From the NCBI GenBank assembly GCA_002280555.1, contig NCEE01000012.1, forward strand, positions 33,849-97,848: a DNA stretch of 64,000 nt, given 5' to 3'. The position numbers were made by a program, and so were the translations under genes. The notes beneath the pieces are model-generated. The model was given only the letters and a program-made list of their open reading frames with translations, was not told where the DNA came from and searched no databases. Below, piece after piece: positions 52,286 to 62,771 of the stretch (positions are counted from its first letter, which is position 1; each line of letters opens with the position of its first letter). This stretch comes from Sphingomonas sp. 32-62-10. Lineage in GTDB: Bacteria > Pseudomonadota > Alphaproteobacteria > Sphingomonadales > Sphingomonadaceae.

Positions 52286-53997
52286 CCGTCCTGGTCGCCA
52301 GACCCGTCGCACCAAAGCGGCTGACCGGCGCGCGCCACCCCATGGCGACGATTGCGCCGGTGCGCCTGATGATCCTGATGCTGCTGATCAGCGCCGGGGT
52401 GATGATGATCCTGCTGCGGCTGACGTTTCTGGCGGTGTTCGCCGAGCCGGCGACGACGCGCGATGGCGCTGCGGCGCTCGTGCCGCTGCGCGGCGACATC
52501 GTCGATCGCAACGGTGCACCGCTAGCCCGTACCATCGATGCCTGGTCGATCGGCATTCACCCCAACAAGCTGGTCAACGATCCCGAAGATCTGGCGCCAA
52601 AGCTCGCCGCGCTGATGCCTGAGCATGACAGTGGCTGGTATCTCGCCAAGCTGCGGTCGGGCGCGAAGTTTTTTTATCTGCAACGCCGGGCGATGCCCGA
52701 ACTCGTGAAGGCGGTGAACGCGCTCGGTGAGCCTGCGGTTGATTTTGCGCGCGAACCCGAGCGACTCTATCCGCAGTCGAGCATGGCCGCGCACGCTATC
52801 GGCTTTCTTGATCCCAATGGCGCCGGGGTCAGCGGGATGGAGCGCGTCCTTGAGGCGCGACTGACCGATCCGATCGAACGGTCGAAACCGGTTGCGCTTT
52901 CGATCGACGCACGCGTCCAGGCCGCATTTGAAAGCGAGCTTGGCAACGCGATGCTGTCTTTCAAGGCGAAGGGCGCGGCCGGTGTGATGCTCGACGCCGA
53001 TACGGGCGAAATTATCGCGATGGTATCGATGCCGATGTACAATCCTAACCAGTTGCGCGGCGCGTCAAAGGACGGGATGCGTAACAACGTCACTCAATCG
53101 GTCTATGAACTCGGTTCGACGTTCAAACCGATCACGATGGCAGCGGCGATCGACAGCGGCGTTGTAACATCGATGTCGCGGCGGTTCGATGCGCGTGAAC
53201 CGCTCAAGATCGGGCGGTTTCAGATCAAGGATGATCATCCGCAGCGCCGCTATCTCGATATTCCGGAAACCTTGGTGCACTCATCCAACATTGTCACCGC
53301 GCGGATCGCCGATGAGCTGGGCGCGGCGCGGATGCAGGCGATGTTCCGGCGGCTGGGCTTTGATACGCGCCCCGATATCGAACTGCGCGAGAAGCAGCGC
53401 TCGATCTGGCCGCATTATTGGGGCCGGGTAACGGTGATGACCAGCGGCTATGGCCACGGCATCGCGGTGACGCCGCTCCATTTGGCGAGTGCCTATGCCG
53501 CGCTCGTCAATGGCGGCATCTGGCGCCCGGCGACCTTGTTACGGGTCGAGCCTGGCAAGGCGAGCAGTGGCCGCCGCGTGCTTGCGCAATCGACGAGTGA
53601 TCGGATGCGGCAATTGCTCCGCCTTGTGGTGCTCGACGGCACGGGGCGCAAAGGCGAGGCGCCCGGCTACCGCGTTGGGGGCAAAACGGGCACTGCTGAA
53701 ATTGCAATGAAGAGCGGCTATTCGCGGAGTCGCAATGTTTCCACCTTCGCCGCTGCCTTTCCCATGGATGCACCCCGTTACGTGGTGATCGCCATGCTCG
53801 ATTCGCCCGTCGCCAATGCGCAATCGCAAGGGCAGACGACGGCGGCGTGGACGGTCGCGCCGGTCGTCAGCCGCGTCATCGCCCGGACGGGACAAATGCT
53901 TGGCGTGATGCCCGATATGCGCCGTGACGTGGACGTATCCGATCTCACCCCGCTGCTCTGGCACGCACCGGGCGAATCGACGACGGACCCCGAATGA
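52282..53997 (+). CDS. ftsI: division-specific penicillin-binding transpeptidase (PBP3-like)
   Basis: 571 aa, TTG start at 52282 in a TTGA overlap with ftsL. One membrane anchor (MILMLLISAGVMMILLRLTFLAVF, about 30-53), a dimerisation module (RGDIVDRNGAPLARTIDAWSI), then the transpeptidase domain with Ser279 in STFK, SSN at 334-336 and KTG at 468-470. It crosslinks septal peptidoglycan with FtsW, encoded six genes downstream. Overlaps on both sides indicate tight coupling. Confidence 0.95.
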   Translation: MTVLVARPVAPKRLTGARHPMATIAPVRLMILMLLISAGVMMILLRLTFLAVFAEPATTRDGAAALVPLRGDIVDRNGAPLARTIDAWSIGIHPNKLVNDPEDLAPKLAALMPEHDSGWYLAKLRSGAKFFYLQRRAMPELVKAVNALGEPAVDFAREPERLYPQSSMAAHAIGFLDPNGAGVSGMERVLEARLTDPIERSKPVALSIDARVQAAFESELGNAMLSFKAKGAAGVMLDADTGEIIAMVSMPMYNPNQLRGASKDGMRNNVTQSVYELGSTFKPITMAAAIDSGVVTSMSRRFDAREPLKIGRFQIKDDHPQRRYLDIPETLVHSSNIVTARIADELGAARMQAMFRRLGFDTRPDIELREKQRSIWPHYWGRVTVMTSGYGHGIAVTPLHLASAYAALVNGGIWRPATLLRVEPGKASSGRRVLAQSTSDRMRQLLRLVVLDGTGRKGEAPGYRVGGKTGTAEIAMKSGYSRSRNVSTFAAAFPMDAPRYVVIAMLDSPVANAQSQGQTTAAWTVAPVVSRVIARTGQMLGVMPDMRRDVDVSDLTPLLWHAPGESTTDPE

Positions 53998-55409
53998 AGC
54001 TGGGCGCGCTCATTGGCGGTGATGAGACGCAGACCGTGACCGGGTTTGCGATTGACCACCGCAAGGTCGCGCCCGGTACGATCTTCGGCGCGTTCGAAGG
54101 CATGCGCCTGAATGGCGAGGATTTCATCGAAGCGGCGATTGCCAGCGGCGCGATTGCCGTGGTGGCGCGGCCAGGCGTGGCCGTGACCGGTGCGTGCCAT
54201 ATTGCCAGTGACAATCCCCGCGCGGCATTTGCAGCGCTGGCGGCAAAGTTCTTCGCACCTTTTCCCGAAACTGCGGTCGCCGTCACCGGCACCAATGGCA
54301 AGACATCGACGGTTGAGATGACGCGCCAACTGTGGCGGATGTTTGGGCACCATGCCGCCTCGATCGGCACGTTGGGGGTCACCACCGCGAATGACAGTGT
54401 GACGACTGGGCTGACTACGCCCGATATCGTCACTTTCCTGTCGAATGTCGGTGGGCTGGCGCGCGAGGGCGTGACCCATCTGGCGTTTGAGGCATCGAGC
54501 CATGGCCTGTCGCAATATCGCACCGAGGGCTTGCCGGTGCAGGCGGCGGCCTTCACCAATCTGAGCCGCGATCACCTCGATTATCATCGCGATATGGCGG
54601 ATTATTTTACCGCGAAGATGCGGCTCTTCACCGATATTCTCGCCCCTGATGGCACTGCGGTGGTGTGGGCCGATGACGAATATTCGCCCCGCGTGATCGA
54701 TCTGGCGCGTGAACGCGGCAACCGCGTGATCACGGTGGGTGAGCAGGGCGAAACCTTGCGACTGGTCGGCCGCGAGCCGAGCCTGTTGGGGCAGGGGCTG
54801 ACGATCGAAGCGGATGGCCAGCGCCACAAGGTAAACCTGCCGCTGATCGGTGCCTATCAGGCCGCCAACGCGCTGACCGCGGCGGGGCTGGTGATCGCCA
54901 CGGGCGGTGAGGTGGCGCCAACGCTGGCGGCGCTTGCGCGGTTGCAGCCCGTGCGCGGGCGGCTGGAGCGCGCGGTGATCAACCGCCAGGGCGCGCCGGT
55001 CTATGTCGATTATGCCCACACGCCCGACGCGATCGAGGCGGCGATTGCGGCGCTGAAGCCGCATGCATCGGGCAAGCTGATCGTCTTGATTGGGGCGGGG
55101 GGCGATCGGGATTCGGGCAAGCGCGCGCCCATGGGGGCGGTGGCGTCGGGTCTTGCCGACCTCGTCATCGTTACGGACGATAATCCACGTAGCGAGGATC
55201 CCGCGACGATCCGTGCGCAGGTGATGGCAGGGGCGCCGGGCGCGACCGAAGTCGCCGGGCGGCGCGAGGCGATTGCTGCTGCGATCGCTGCCGCTGGACC
55301 AGGCGATATCGTGTTGCTGACGGGCAAGGGGCACGAACAGGGCCAGATCGTCGGCGACATGGTGCTGCCGTTCGATGACGTCAGCGTCGCGCGGGAATGT
55401 GTGGCATGA
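53994..55409 (+). CDS. murE: UDP-N-acetylmuramoyl-tripeptide synthetase, meso-diaminopimelate-adding
   Basis: 471 aa. ATP-binding loop VTGTNGKTSTVEM near residue 100, then EASSHGLSQYR, LSRDHLDYH and the C-terminal substrate signature DDNPRSEDP, the DNPR motif typical of meso-diaminopimelate-specific enzymes. It adds the third residue of the stem peptide in the cytosol. Start ATG overlaps the ftsI stop, and murF begins inside its stop. Confidence 0.96.
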   Translation: MKLGALIGGDETQTVTGFAIDHRKVAPGTIFGAFEGMRLNGEDFIEAAIASGAIAVVARPGVAVTGACHIASDNPRAAFAALAAKFFAPFPETAVAVTGTNGKTSTVEMTRQLWRMFGHHAASIGTLGVTTANDSVTTGLTTPDIVTFLSNVGGLAREGVTHLAFEASSHGLSQYRTEGLPVQAAAFTNLSRDHLDYHRDMADYFTAKMRLFTDILAPDGTAVVWADDEYSPRVIDLARERGNRVITVGEQGETLRLVGREPSLLGQGLTIEADGQRHKVNLPLIGAYQAANALTAAGLVIATGGEVAPTLAALARLQPVRGRLERAVINRQGAPVYVDYAHTPDAIEAAIAALKPHASGKLIVLIGAGGDRDSGKRAPMGAVASGLADLVIVTDDNPRSEDPATIRAQVMAGAPGATEVAGRREAIAAAIAAAGPGDIVLLTGKGHEQGQIVGDMVLPFDDVSVARECVA

Positions 55410-56782
55410 GCGGGCTTTGGACATCGGATGCGATTGCGACCGCCACTGGTGGCACCGCCTCTGCACCGTTTGACGCGACCGGCGTCACCTTCGATTCCCG
55501 CGAAGTCGGCCCCGGCGACCTGTTCATCGCACTGAAGGGGGAGGCGACCGACGGTCACCGCTTCCTCGACCAGGCATTTGCTCGCGGTGCGGCGGGCGCG
55601 ATCGTCAGCACGCCGACCGAGCACCCCCATGTGCTCGTCGCCGATACGATGGCCGCGCTTGAGGCGCTGGGTGTTGCCGCACGTGCGCGTACCAATGCGA
55701 CGATCATCGGCGTCACCGGATCGGTGGGGAAAACCGGCACCAAGGAAGCGCTGTTCGCTGCACTCGATCGCAGCGCGCCGGGGAAGGTCCACCGGTCGGT
55801 CAAAAGCTATAACAACCATACCGGCGTGCCGCTCAGCCTGGCGCGGATGCCCGCCGATTGCCGCTATGCCGTGCTCGAAATGGGGATGAATCATGCGGGC
55901 GAGCTCGCCGCGCTGACCCGCTTTGTGCGGCCGCATGTGGCGATCATCACTAATGTCGGCCCGGTGCATATCGAGTTTTTCAAAGACGAGGCCGGCATTG
56001 CCGATGCCAAGGCCGAGATATTTCAGGGGCTCGAAGCCGGTGGCACCGCGATCATCCCGTTCGATAATGTCCATCGCGATCGGCTCGTGAAGGCGGCGAA
56101 AGAGGAGGGCGCCCGGATCGTCACCTTTGGCCGCGGCGACGGGGCCGATGTTCGAGCGCTTGAAGCGATGCGGACGCAGACCGGTGGCACTTTCGTCACC
56201 GCCCGGCTGGTGTCGCGTGAACTGAGCTTTACGATTGGCCAGCCGGGTGATCATCTCGTTTCCAATTCGCTCGCGGTGCTGGCGGCAGTTGAAGCGGCAG
56301 GGGCGGATGTGGCGCTGGCAGGACTGGGGCTGGCCGATCTCGGTGGGCTGCCGGGGCGGGGCGCGCGCTTCCTGACGGCGGTGCCCGGCGGCGCGGCGCT
56401 GGTGATTGACGAAAGCTACAACGCCAATCCGTCATCGATGCGCGCAACGCTGGCGGTGTTGGCGGCCGAACCTGCACCGCGCAAGATCGCGCTGCTCGGC
56501 CAAATGGGGGAACTCGGCGTTGATGGTCCCGCCTTTCATGCCGGCCTTGCCGCACCGGTGATCGACGCCGGTGTGACATTGGCGATCCTGGTGGGGGAGG
56601 GCATGGCCGCTCTCGCAATCGCGCTTGAGGGGAGGGTCGATTTCGTCCATGTGCCCGATGCCGCAACCGCGTTGGCGCACCTGAAAACGGTGCTGTCGGC
56701 GGGTGATGCGGTTCTCATCAAGGGATCGAACAGCGTGGGGCTGATGACAGTGGTCACGGCGCTGGGGGGCGAAAAACCATAA
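55406..56782 (+). CDS. murF: UDP-N-acetylmuramoyl-tripeptide:D-Ala-D-Ala ligase
   Basis: 458 aa from ATG 55406 (ATGA overlap with murE); the in-frame GTG at 55397 is less likely. ATP loop [13 protein letters not shown] near residue 105, [27 protein letters not shown] and [13 protein letters not shown] are the Mur-ligase and MurF signatures. It adds D-Ala-D-Ala to complete the UDP-pentapeptide. It overlaps the mraY start by one nt. Confidence 0.96.
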   Translation: MSGLWTSDAIATATGGTASAPFDATGVTFDSREVGPGDLFIALKGEATDGHRFLDQAFARGAAGAIVSTPTEHPHVLVADTMAALEALGVAARARTNATIIGVTGSVGKTGTKEALFAALDRSAPGKVHRSVKSYNNHTGVPLSLARMPADCRYAVLEMGMNHAGELAALTRFVRPHVAIITNVGPVHIEFFKDEAGIADAKAEIFQGLEAGGTAIIPFDNVHRDRLVKAAKEEGARIVTFGRGDGADVRALEAMRTQTGGTFVTARLVSRELSFTIGQPGDHLVSNSLAVLAAVEAAGADVALAGLGLADLGGLPGRGARFLTAVPGGAALVIDESYNANPSSMRATLAVLAAEPAPRKIALLGQMGELGVDGPAFHAGLAAPVIDAGVTLAILVGEGMAALAIALEGRVDFVHVPDAATALAHLKTVLSAGDAVLIKGSNSVGLMTVVTALGGEKP

Positions 56783-57852
56783 TGCTGTATTTCATCGCGG
56801 AATATCTCGGCTTTCCTGGCGTTCTCAATCTGGTGCGCTACCTCAGTTTTCGCAGCGGCGGGGCGGTGGCGACGGCCTTGGTGATCGGGCTGATCATCGG
56901 CCCGCGTTTCATCGGCTGGCTGCGCGTTCGGCAGGGCAAGGGGCAACCGATCCGCGCCGATGGCCCCCAAACCCACCTCGCCAAGCGCGGCACGCCGACG
57001 ATGGGCGGGCTGATGATCCTGACGAGCATGGCGATCTCTATCCTGCTCTGGATGGATCTGACCAACCCCTTCGTCTGGGCATGCCTGTTCGTGACATTGG
57101 GCTTCGGCGTGATCGGGTTCCTCGACGATTATGACAAGGTGCGCAAAGCGAGCACCGCCGGTATTTCAGGGCGGATGCGACTGCTGGGTGAATTCGCGAT
57201 TGCCGGCATCGCCAGCTGGATCATCACCCAGCAGAACGGCACGCAACTATACCTGCCATTCTACAGCGGCTCGGTGATCGATCTGGGCTATTTCTACATT
57301 CTGTTTGCCGCGTTCACGATCGTGGCGTTCGGCAATGCGGTGAACCTGACCGACGGGCTCGATGGCCTCGCGACGATGCCGGTGATCATTGCCGCCGTCG
57401 CCTTCATGCTGATCGCCTATCTGGCGGGTAACGCGAAGTTCGCTGAGTATCTCGGCATCCCGCATGTGCCGCGCGCGGGTGACATGGCGATCTTCTGCGG
57501 CGCGATGGTGGGTGCGGGGCTGGCGTTCCTGTGGTTCAATGCGCCGCCGGCAGCGGTGTTCATGGGCGATACCGGCAGCCTGGCGCTGGGCGGCGCGCTC
57601 GGCGCGATTTCGGTCGTTGCGCATCACGAAATCGTGCTCGGCATCATCGGCGGGCTGTTCGTGGTCGAGGCGATGAGCGTGATCATCCAGGTGTTCTTCT
57701 ACAAGCGCACCGGCAAGCGTGTGTTCCGCATGGCGCCGATCCACCACCATTTCGAACAATTGGGCTGGGCCGAGGCGACGGTGGTGATCCGCTTCTGGAT
57801 CATCGCGATCGTGCTCGCGCTCGCCGGCCTGTCGACGCTGAAATTGCGGTGA
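56782..57852 (+). CDS. mraY: phospho-N-acetylmuramoyl-pentapeptide transferase
   Basis: 356 aa with about ten membrane helices. Conserved blocks are [24 protein letters not shown] (catalytic Asp pair), [25 protein letters not shown] and APIHHHFE. It transfers phospho-MurNAc-pentapeptide to undecaprenyl phosphate, making lipid I at the inner membrane. The following murD reading frame starts at GTG 57849 within its last codons. Confidence 0.97.
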   Translation: MLYFIAEYLGFPGVLNLVRYLSFRSGGAVATALVIGLIIGPRFIGWLRVRQGKGQPIRADGPQTHLAKRGTPTMGGLMILTSMAISILLWMDLTNPFVWACLFVTLGFGVIGFLDDYDKVRKASTAGISGRMRLLGEFAIAGIASWIITQQNGTQLYLPFYSGSVIDLGYFYILFAAFTIVAFGNAVNLTDGLDGLATMPVIIAAVAFMLIAYLAGNAKFAEYLGIPHVPRAGDMAIFCGAMVGAGLAFLWFNAPPAAVFMGDTGSLALGGALGAISVVAHHEIVLGIIGGLFVVEAMSVIIQVFFYKRTGKRVFRMAPIHHHFEQLGWAEATVVIRFWIIAIVLALAGLSTLKLR

Positions 57853-58942
57853 TCACCAGCAGCACCTGGCGCGGCAAACGCTTTGCAGTGCTGGGTCTGG
57901 CGCGCTCGGGTGCGGCAACGGTGCGTGCGCTCGATGCTGCCGGGGCAGAGGTTGTTGCTTGGGACAATGATGGGGTGCGGCGCGCTGGCATTGAAACCAG
58001 CCATGTGGCGGTTTCAAATCTTGATGAAATGCCAATTGCCGATTTCGACGCTCTCGTCCTCTCGCCCGGCGTGCCGCTCAACACCCACCCGATCGCGGCC
58101 GAGGCGCGCGCAGCGTGCCGGACGGTGGGGTCTATGTGCTCGAACTCTCCAGCTATCAGATCGATCTGACCCGGAGTCTCGACTGCGAGGTCGCGGTGCT
58201 GCTCAACATCACGCCCGATCATCTCGATCGCTATGACGGGTTCGATGCCTATGCCGCCGCCAAGGCGCGGTTGTTCGAGATGCAATCGCCGCAGCACGAC
58301 GCGATCGTCTCGATCTTCGATGCGCCGTCCGCCGCGATCGCGCGCAGCTTATCAGGGCGCGGCGAGCATCTGACCAAGATCGCGCCCGGTTTCTGCATGG
58401 ATCAATCGCGGTGGCCGTCGCTGCAAGGGCCGCACAACGCCCAGAATGCGCTCGCCGCAATCAATGCCTGCGAGGCGCTGGGCATCCCGAATGCAGCTAT
58501 CGATGCTGGCCTTGCGAGCTTTCGCGGGCTGCCGCACCGGATGGAAACCGTCGCGGTCAGAAACGGCGTGCGCTTCGTGAATGACAGCAAGGCGACGAAC
58601 CCCGAAAGTGCCGCCCCGGCGCTCGCGGCGTTCGACGGCATTCACTGGATTCTCGGTGGGCAGGCGAAATCGCCATCACTGGAGGCATGCCGCCCCGGCT
58701 TCGGCCATGTTCGCGCGGCTTATACGATTGGCGCTGCGGGCCAGCAGTTCCGCGACCTGCTGACGGGTACAATGCCGGTTACCTATTGCGAAACGCTGGA
58801 GCGTGCCGTTGTCAGTGCAGCTGGCGCGGCGCAGACAGGGGAGACGGTGCTGCTCTCCCCGGCTTGCGCTTCGTTCGATCAGTTTCGTGATTTCGAGGCA
58901 CGGGGCGATGCGTTCCGGGTCGCAGTGGAGGCTCTGCCATGA
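57849..58942 (+). pseudogene. murD: UDP-N-acetylmuramoylalanine-D-glutamate ligase, internally deleted and frameshifted as written
   Basis: GTG start at 57849 ([20 protein letters not shown]), and normal MurD sequence to LVLSPGVPLNTHPIAAEARA. Near 58110 the frame changes: the family resumes in another frame with PDGGVYVLELSSYQIDLTRS and runs intact to 58942 (LLNITPDHLDRYDGF, GPHNAQNALAA, FVNDSKATNPES, LLSPACASFDQF). About 65-70 residues between these parts are missing, among them the GTNGKST P-loop. About 368 residues remain versus about 435-440 expected. MurD is essential, so either the sequence has an assembly gap or another copy exists. All neighbouring dcw genes are intact. Confidence 0.88.
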
Positions 58943-60186
58943 GCGATGCCATGACCGAAGCTGTATCCCGTCCCGGCGCCGATCAACGCCGTGCGCTATG
59001 GGCCAGCGTCAAGCCACGCGGCGGGCGCGGGGATCGCACGCCGCTGGGCATGTGGTTCTGGGATATCGACCGGGTGCTGCTGTTGCTGGCACTGCTGCTG
59101 ATCGCGATCGGCCTGCTCGCGGTGGCGGCGGCAAGCCCGGCATCGGCGGTGCGCTATTCGGGCGAGAAGGTGCATTTCGCGCCGCTCCATTATTTCTGGC
59201 GGCAGGTGATGTGGGTGGGCGTGTCGCTGCCGGTGATGTTCCTGGTATCGATGCTGCCTGTCTCATTGGCGCGGCGGATGGCGCTGATCGGGGCGGGCGT
59301 ATTTATCGTGCTGCTGGCCGCAGTGCCCTTTGTTGGCGTTGAGCATAATGGCGCGCGGCGCTGGATCGGGCTGGGCATTGCCGAGTTCCAGCCGTCGGAG
59401 TTTTTGAAGCCGTTCTTCATTGTTGCAACCGCCTGGCTGCTGTCGCTGCGCACAAAGGAAGCCGATTTGCCGGTGGTACCGATTACCACGGCGCTGACTG
59501 CTGTCGTCGCGTGCCTGCTGATGATGCAGCCCGATTTCGGCCAGACGATCATCTTCTGCGTGATCTGGCTCGCGCTGTTGATGATCGCGGGTACGCCCGT
59601 CCGCGTGCTTGGCGGGTTTCTCGCGGCGGTGCCGGTGGGGCTGATCGCGGCGTATCTGTTTTACGATACTGCGCGCATCCGCATCGACGCGTTTCTGTCG
59701 CGCGGCGACAACAGCGGCGCGAGCGACCATTACCAGACCGACATGGCCTATGCGACGCTCACAGCAGGCGGCGCGACCGGAACGGGACCTGGCGGCGGCG
59801 CGATGAAGTTTCGCCTGCCCGAAGCGCATACCGATTATATCTTTTCGGTGATCGGTGAGGAATTCGGACTGATCGCATGCGCGGTGATCGCGCTGCTGTT
59901 TCTGGCGATTGTCGTGCGCGTGTTCGTGAAACTGCTCGACGAGCCCGATCCGTTCCGGATGCTCGCCGCTGCCGGCCTCGCCACGCAATTCGGTGCGCAG
60001 GCGCTGGTCAGCATGGCGGTAAACACCGGGCTTGCCCCGTCAAAGGGCATGACCTTGCCGTTCATCAGCTATGGCGGATCGTCGATGATCGCGCTGTCGA
60101 TCGGAATGGGCTTGCTGCTGGCGTTCACACGGCGCAATCCGTTCCTGACGCGATCTCCCTATGTCGTCCGGTGGAGCGGCCAATGA
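58939..60186 (+). CDS. ftsW: peptidoglycan glycosyltransferase / division protein FtsW
   Basis: 415 aa SEDS-family protein with about ten membrane helices. GVEHNGARRWIGLGIAEFQPSEFLKPFFI, QPDFGQTIIFC, GDNSGASDHYQTDMAYATLTAGGATGTGPG, LPEAHTDYIFSVIGEEFGLIAC and PFISYGGSSMIALSIGMG are the conserved loops. It polymerises glycan at the septum with FtsI. It starts in an ATGA overlap with the broken murD, which argues that murD was recently functional and translated. Confidence 0.96.
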   Translation: MSDAMTEAVSRPGADQRRALWASVKPRGGRGDRTPLGMWFWDIDRVLLLLALLLIAIGLLAVAAASPASAVRYSGEKVHFAPLHYFWRQVMWVGVSLPVMFLVSMLPVSLARRMALIGAGVFIVLLAAVPFVGVEHNGARRWIGLGIAEFQPSEFLKPFFIVATAWLLSLRTKEADLPVVPITTALTAVVACLLMMQPDFGQTIIFCVIWLALLMIAGTPVRVLGGFLAAVPVGLIAAYLFYDTARIRIDAFLSRGDNSGASDHYQTDMAYATLTAGGATGTGPGGGAMKFRLPEAHTDYIFSVIGEEFGLIACAVIALLFLAIVVRVFVKLLDEPDPFRMLAAAGLATQFGAQALVSMAVNTGLAPSKGMTLPFISYGGSSMIALSIGMGLLLAFTRRNPFLTRSPYVVRWSGQ

Positions 60187-61343
60187 GCAAAGCACGCCAT
60201 TTCGTTCTCGCAGCAGGTGGCACCGGCGGGCATATGGTGCCTGCCGCCGCGCTAGCGGCCGAGCTGATCAAGCGCGGACACAGCGTCGCGCTGGTGAGTG
60301 ATGAACGCGGCGTGCGCTTTCCCGGACTGTTCGACGGCATTGAAACGCATATCCTGCCCGCCGGGCGGCTTGCGGGTGGCCCGATCGGCTGGGCGCGCGC
60401 GGGTGTGAACATGCTGCGCGGGCGGAGCATGGCGATCGGCCTGTTCCGCAAGCATCGCCCCGCCGCCGTCATCGGCTTTGGCGGCTATCCGGCTTTCCCG
60501 ACGCTGTTGGGCGCCTTTGCGCAGAATATTCCAACCGCGGTGCACGAACAGAACGCGGTGCTTGGCCGGGTGAACCGGCTGGTCGCGGGCAGGGTAAATG
60601 CGATTGCGACATCCTATCCCGATGTCGAGCGGCTGAAGGACAGCTGGCGCGGTAAGACGCATCTGGTGGGCAACCCTGTGCGCGATGTGGTGTTGGCGCT
60701 GCGCACGCGGCCTTATCCGTTGCTCGAGGAGGACGGCATTTTCCGCATACTTGTGACCGGCGGCAGCCAGGGCGCGAGCGTGTTGAGCCACGTCGTGCCG
60801 GACGGCCTCGCACTGCTGCCGATCAGCTTTCGTCGTCGGTTGCAGGTGACTCATCAGGCGCGGCTGGAGGATATCGATCAGGTCCGCGCCAAATATGCCG
60901 AGCTTTCGATTGCGGCCGAGCTCGCCACCTATTTGCCCGATCTGCCCGAGCAACTCGCCTGGGCACATCTGGTGATCGCGCGCGCCGGCGCATCGACCCT
61001 GGCCGAACTGACCGCCGCAGGCCGCCCCGCGATCCTGGTGCCGCTTCCCAGCGCGACCGATGATCACCAGACCGCCAATGCGCGCGAAATGACGATGGCG
61101 GGGGGGGCGCGCACGATCGATCAGCGCGCCTTCACCCCGATTGAACTTGCCAAGCAGATGCAGAAGCTGGGGCTTGATCCGGCCGCGCTGCAGAACGCCG
61201 CCGGTCGCGCGCGCGCCTGTGGCCGGCCCGATGCGACGCGCGATCTGGCCGATCTGGTCGAAAGCTTGGATGCGCCGAAGAGCGACATCATGGTCGGCCT
61301 GAACCGCCCGATCAAATTCGGGGATCAGGCGGCCTATGCGTAA
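60183..61343 (+). CDS. murG: UDP-GlcNAc:lipid I N-acetylglucosaminyltransferase
   Basis: 386 aa from ATG 60183 (ATGA overlap with ftsW). GT28 motifs: FVLAAGGTGGHMVPAAALAAEL, IGFGGYPAFPTLLGAF, HEQNAVLGRVNRL, VTGGSQGASVLS, IARAGASTLAELTAAGRPAILVPLP and DDHQTANA. It converts lipid I to lipid II at the cytoplasmic face. The C-terminal 30 residues extend slightly beyond E. coli MurG, as in other sphingomonads. Confidence 0.96.
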   Translation: MSKARHFVLAAGGTGGHMVPAAALAAELIKRGHSVALVSDERGVRFPGLFDGIETHILPAGRLAGGPIGWARAGVNMLRGRSMAIGLFRKHRPAAVIGFGGYPAFPTLLGAFAQNIPTAVHEQNAVLGRVNRLVAGRVNAIATSYPDVERLKDSWRGKTHLVGNPVRDVVLALRTRPYPLLEEDGIFRILVTGGSQGASVLSHVVPDGLALLPISFRRRLQVTHQARLEDIDQVRAKYAELSIAAELATYLPDLPEQLAWAHLVIARAGASTLAELTAAGRPAILVPLPSATDDHQTANAREMTMAGGARTIDQRAFTPIELAKQMQKLGLDPAALQNAAGRARACGRPDATRDLADLVESLDAPKSDIMVGLNRPIKFGDQAAYA

Positions 61344-61352
61344 GGCAAGCAC

Positions 61353-62771
61353 ATGAGGGGCGTTGCTACTGATATCGGCACGATCCATTTCGTCGGCATT
61401 GGCGGGATCGGCATGTCCGGCATTGCCGAGGTGATGCACAATCTTGGCTATAAGGTGCAAGGATCGGACGTCGCCGAGGGTTATGTGATTGCTGGTCTGC
61501 GCGGCAAGGGCATTGCCGTGCATATCGGCCATAGCGCCGATAATCTGGGTGATGCGGCGGTGATCGTCACCTCGACCGCGATCAAGCGCGACAATCCTGA
61601 AGTCGAGGCGGCCTATGAACGCCGCATCCCCGTGGTGCGTCGTGCCGAAATGCTCGCTGAGCTGATGCGGTTGAAATCGACCGTCGCGGTGGCGGGGACG
61701 CACGGCAAGACGACCACGACCAGCATGATCGCAGCGTTGCTCGATGCCGGTGGTGTCGACCCGACGGTGATCAACGGTGGTATCATCAACAGCTATGGCT
61801 CCAACGCCCGATTGGGTGCGAGCGACTGGATGGTCGTGGAGGCCGACGAAAGCGACGGCAGCTTCCTCCGCCTCGACGGCACGATCGCCGTTGTCACCAA
61901 TATCGATCCCGAACATCTCGATCATTATGGCAGCTTCGACAACGCCAAGGACGCCTATGTCGAGTTTGTCGAGAACGTCCCCTTTTACGGCGCGGCACTG
62001 CTCTGCCTCGATCATCCCGAGGTGCAGGGCATCATCCCGCGTGTGCGCGACCGGCGTGTCGTGACGTACGGCTTTTCGGCGCAGGCCGATGTGCGCGGCG
62101 TGAACGTAACGCCGATTCCCGGCGGAAACCGGTTCGAAGCGATCGTGCGCAGCCGCGACGGCAGCCAGCGCTCGATCGAAGGGATCGAGATGCCTATGCC
62201 CGGCCGCCACAATGTCCAGAACGCGCTTGCCGCGATTGGCGTGGCGCTGGAACTGGGCATTCCCGATGCGACGATCCAGCAAGGTTTCGCCAAGTTCGGC
62301 GGGGTGAAGCGGCGCTTCACCAAGGTCGGCGAAGTGCCGCTCGAAGGCGGGTCGGTGACGATCATTGACGATTATGGCCACCACCCGGTCGAAATCCGGG
62401 CGGTGTTGTCGGCCGCGCGCGAGGGGGCGACCAACCGGGTGATCGCGGTGGTGCAGCCGCATCGCTACACCCGGCTCGACAGTCTGATGGAGGAGTTCCA
62501 GCAGGCGTTCAACGATGCCGATATGGTGCTGGTGTCGCCCGTCTATGCGGCCGGTGAAGCGCCGATCGAAGGTGTCGATGCCGAGGCGCTGGTGGCCGGG
62601 CTGAAAACGCGCGGGCACCGGAGTGCAGCGACGGTGGCCGATGCGAGCGCGCTGGCCGAGGTGTTGGCCGAGACGATCCAGCCGGGCGACATGGTGATCT
62701 GCCTGGGCGCAGGTGACATTACGAAATGGGCGGCTGGGCTCGCCGATGCGATCGTGGCGGTGCGGGCGTGA
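61353..62771 (+). CDS. murC: UDP-N-acetylmuramate-L-alanine ligase
   Basis: 472 aa. [21 protein letters not shown] (nucleotide fold), [17 protein letters not shown] (ATP loop near residue 115), [39 protein letters not shown] and [18 protein letters not shown] are intact. It adds the first L-Ala to UDP-MurNAc. It starts 9 nt after murG; its stop overlaps the murB GTG by 4 nt. Confidence 0.97.
   Translation: MRGVATDIGTIHFVGIGGIGMSGIAEVMHNLGYKVQGSDVAEGYVIAGLRGKGIAVHIGHSADNLGDAAVIVTSTAIKRDNPEVEAAYERRIPVVRRAEMLAELMRLKSTVAVAGTHGKTTTTSMIAALLDAGGVDPTVINGGIINSYGSNARLGASDWMVVEADESDGSFLRLDGTIAVVTNIDPEHLDHYGSFDNAKDAYVEFVENVPFYGAALLCLDHPEVQGIIPRVRDRRVVTYGFSAQADVRGVNVTPIPGGNRFEAIVRSRDGSQRSIEGIEMPMPGRHNVQNALAAIGVALELGIPDATIQQGFAKFGGVKRRFTKVGEVPLEGGSVTIIDDYGHHPVEIRAVLSAAREGATNRVIAVVQPHRYTRLDSLMEEFQQAFNDADMVLVSPVYAAGEAPIEGVDAEALVAGLKTRGHRSAATVADASALAEVLAETIQPGDMVICLGAGDITKWAAGLADAIVAVRA

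Noticed and set aside
53778..55466. 562-codon minus-strand open frame
   Set aside because: Antisense to ftsI and murE; a shadow caused by high GC.
60252..62618. 788-codon minus-strand open frame
   Set aside because: Antisense to murG and murC, which are fully recognisable; no protein-family pattern in the translation.
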